NCBI GenBank assembly: GCA_031259205.1
Contig: JAIRLS010000321.1
Coordinates: 1 to 7,457, forward strand
Reading direction: 5' to 3'
DNA from: Bacteroidales bacterium
GTDB taxonomy: Bacteria > Bacteroidota > Bacteroidia > Bacteroidales > UBA4181
DNA length: 7,457 nt
This document shows, in pieces, positions 6,852 through 7,457 of the stretch; position 1 is the first letter of the stretch; each line of letters begins with the position of its first letter. The notes below the pieces were generated by a model. It was not told where the DNA came from, did not search any database, and was given only the letters and a program-made list of their open reading frames with translations. Position numbers and translations under genes: made by a program.

Positions 6852-7457
6852 TGCACAATATTTGTTGCAAAGTAAGGCAATAAAATTAGAACCTGCAAAC
6901 CCTTTTACATGGGCGTCGGGATGGAAATCGCCCATATATTGTGATAACCGGCGTACACTGGGCTTTCCGGAGATACGTTCCATCATTCGCGACGGATTAG
7001 TGAGTTCTGTCCGCCGGTATTACCCGCAAGCGGAGATAATTGCCGGCGTGGCTACGGGCGCCATCGCACAGGGCGCACTGGTAGCCGACGCGATGAACCT
7101 GCCGTTCGTTTATGTACGGTCGTCCGCTAAAGACCATGGGTTGGGCAACCGGATAGAAGGTTATTTCGATCCGGGCAAAAAAACGGTGATTGTGGAAGAC
7201 CTGATATCTACCGGCAGCAGCAGCCTGTCGGCTGTCGAAGCCATCCGCAATGCAGGCAATCCGGTACTGGGCATGACCGCTATTTTTACTTACGGATTTC
7301 CGTCGGCAGAAGAAAAATTCCGGCAAGCCGCCTGCGAACTGCATACTTTGACCAACTACTCCGAATTGCTCACTTTGGCGCTCGCTTTGGGTCATATCAA
7401 CGCCGATCAGTTGGATGTACTGGAACAGTGGCGCAAAACCCCCGACCGGTGGCATGT
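6832..7457 (+). CDS. pyrE: Orotate phosphoribosyltransferase (3' end cut by window edge)
   Basis: PyrE transfers phosphoribose from PRPP to orotate to make OMP, the penultimate step of de novo UMP synthesis, in the cytoplasm. The 208 visible residues show all the landmarks. KAIKLEPANPFTWASGWKSP (15-34) is the orotate-binding N-terminal segment, AGVATGAIAQGALVADA follows at 71-87, KDHGLGNRIEG (100-110) is the flexible catalytic loop, and VIVEDLISTGSSS (119-131) is the PRPP-binding loop. It reaches LEQWRKTPDRWH at the right edge with no stop yet. Members of this type are about 210-215 residues, so only the last few codons are missing. The ATG at 6832 gives an N-terminus (MSVISSIAQYLLQSKAIKL) that aligns by eye with Bacteroides PyrE. 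The start lies within the first codons of the divergent NUDIX gene, with a candidate promoter just upstream at 6761-6792. Confidence 0.95.
   Translation, partial: MSVISSIAQYLLQSKAIKLEPANPFTWASGWKSPIYCDNRRTLGFPEIRSIIRDGLVSSVRRYYPQAEIIAGVATGAIAQGALVADAMNLPFVYVRSSAKDHGLGNRIEGYFDPGKKTVIVEDLISTGSSSLSAVEAIRNAGNPVLGMTAIFTYGFPSAEEKFRQAACELHTLTNYSELLTLALALGHINADQLDVLEQWRKTPDRWH
6868..6899 (-). promoter_or_regulatory. Candidate NUDIX gene promoter, inside the pyrE coding sequence
   Basis: On the minus strand a TTTG (6899-6896) is followed after 20 bp by TTACTTTG (6875-6868). This differs from the Bacteroides -7 consensus TAnnTTTG at one position, with standard spacing. Transcription would begin near 6861, leaving a leader of about 10 nt before the ATG at 6851. 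It is weaker than the pyrE promoter facing it. Confidence 0.35.

Noticed and set aside
6852..6986. 45-residue N-terminal extension of the NUDIX protein
   Set aside because: This stretch is the reverse reading of conserved pyrE codons. The homology-supported NUDIX start is the ATG at 6851.
6997..7455. 152-residue minus-strand frame at the right edge
   Set aside because: It is antisense to pyrE, whose catalytic and PRPP-binding loops are unmistakable on the + strand.

Overview
The window looks like chromosomal DNA of a Bacteroidetes, probably Bacteroidales, at roughly 45-50% G+C. Three things point there. One is a large TonB-receptor-like outer membrane beta-barrel protein of the type that expands in this phylum. 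Another is the set of candidate promoters matching the Bacteroides pattern TTTG-N20-TAnnTTTG. The third is the lack of clear Shine-Dalgarno sites before the genes. I see no insertion sequence, prophage, CRISPR array, tRNA or rRNA.

Layout from left to right. (1) Positions 2-157, + strand: the last 51 codons of a gene entering from the left, product not recognised; its stop overlaps the next gene tail to tail by 14 bp. (2) 144-1463, - strand: PmbA/TldE-family protein. (3) 1491-3008, - strand: TldD-family zinc metalloprotease with an HExxxH motif and a Tat/lipoprotein-like leader. (4) 3125-6094, - strand: outer membrane beta-barrel protein of about 989 residues with a carboxypeptidase-regulatory-like domain, a plug-like domain and an Arg/Asp/Ser/Gly-rich tail. 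(5) 6219-6851, - strand: NUDIX hydrolase with an intact Nudix box. (6) 6832 to the right edge, + strand: pyrE, complete except for its last few codons.

The four minus-strand genes are co-directional. tldD and pmbA are 27 bp apart and almost certainly one operon encoding the two halves of a TldD/TldE protease; a candidate promoter sits just before tldD. The outer membrane protein gene is flanked by gaps of about 120 bp and may be its own unit. The NUDIX gene and pyrE are divergent, but their start codons overlap by 20 bp, so the apparent promoter of each lies inside the coding sequence of the other and the two face each other.

Most genes here are ordinary housekeeping or envelope genes and I do not see a clear new system. 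The points most worth a second look are the face-to-face pyrE/NUDIX start region, the predicted export of TldD next to a leaderless partner, and the charged tail and small in-frame tandem repeat of the outer membrane protein.
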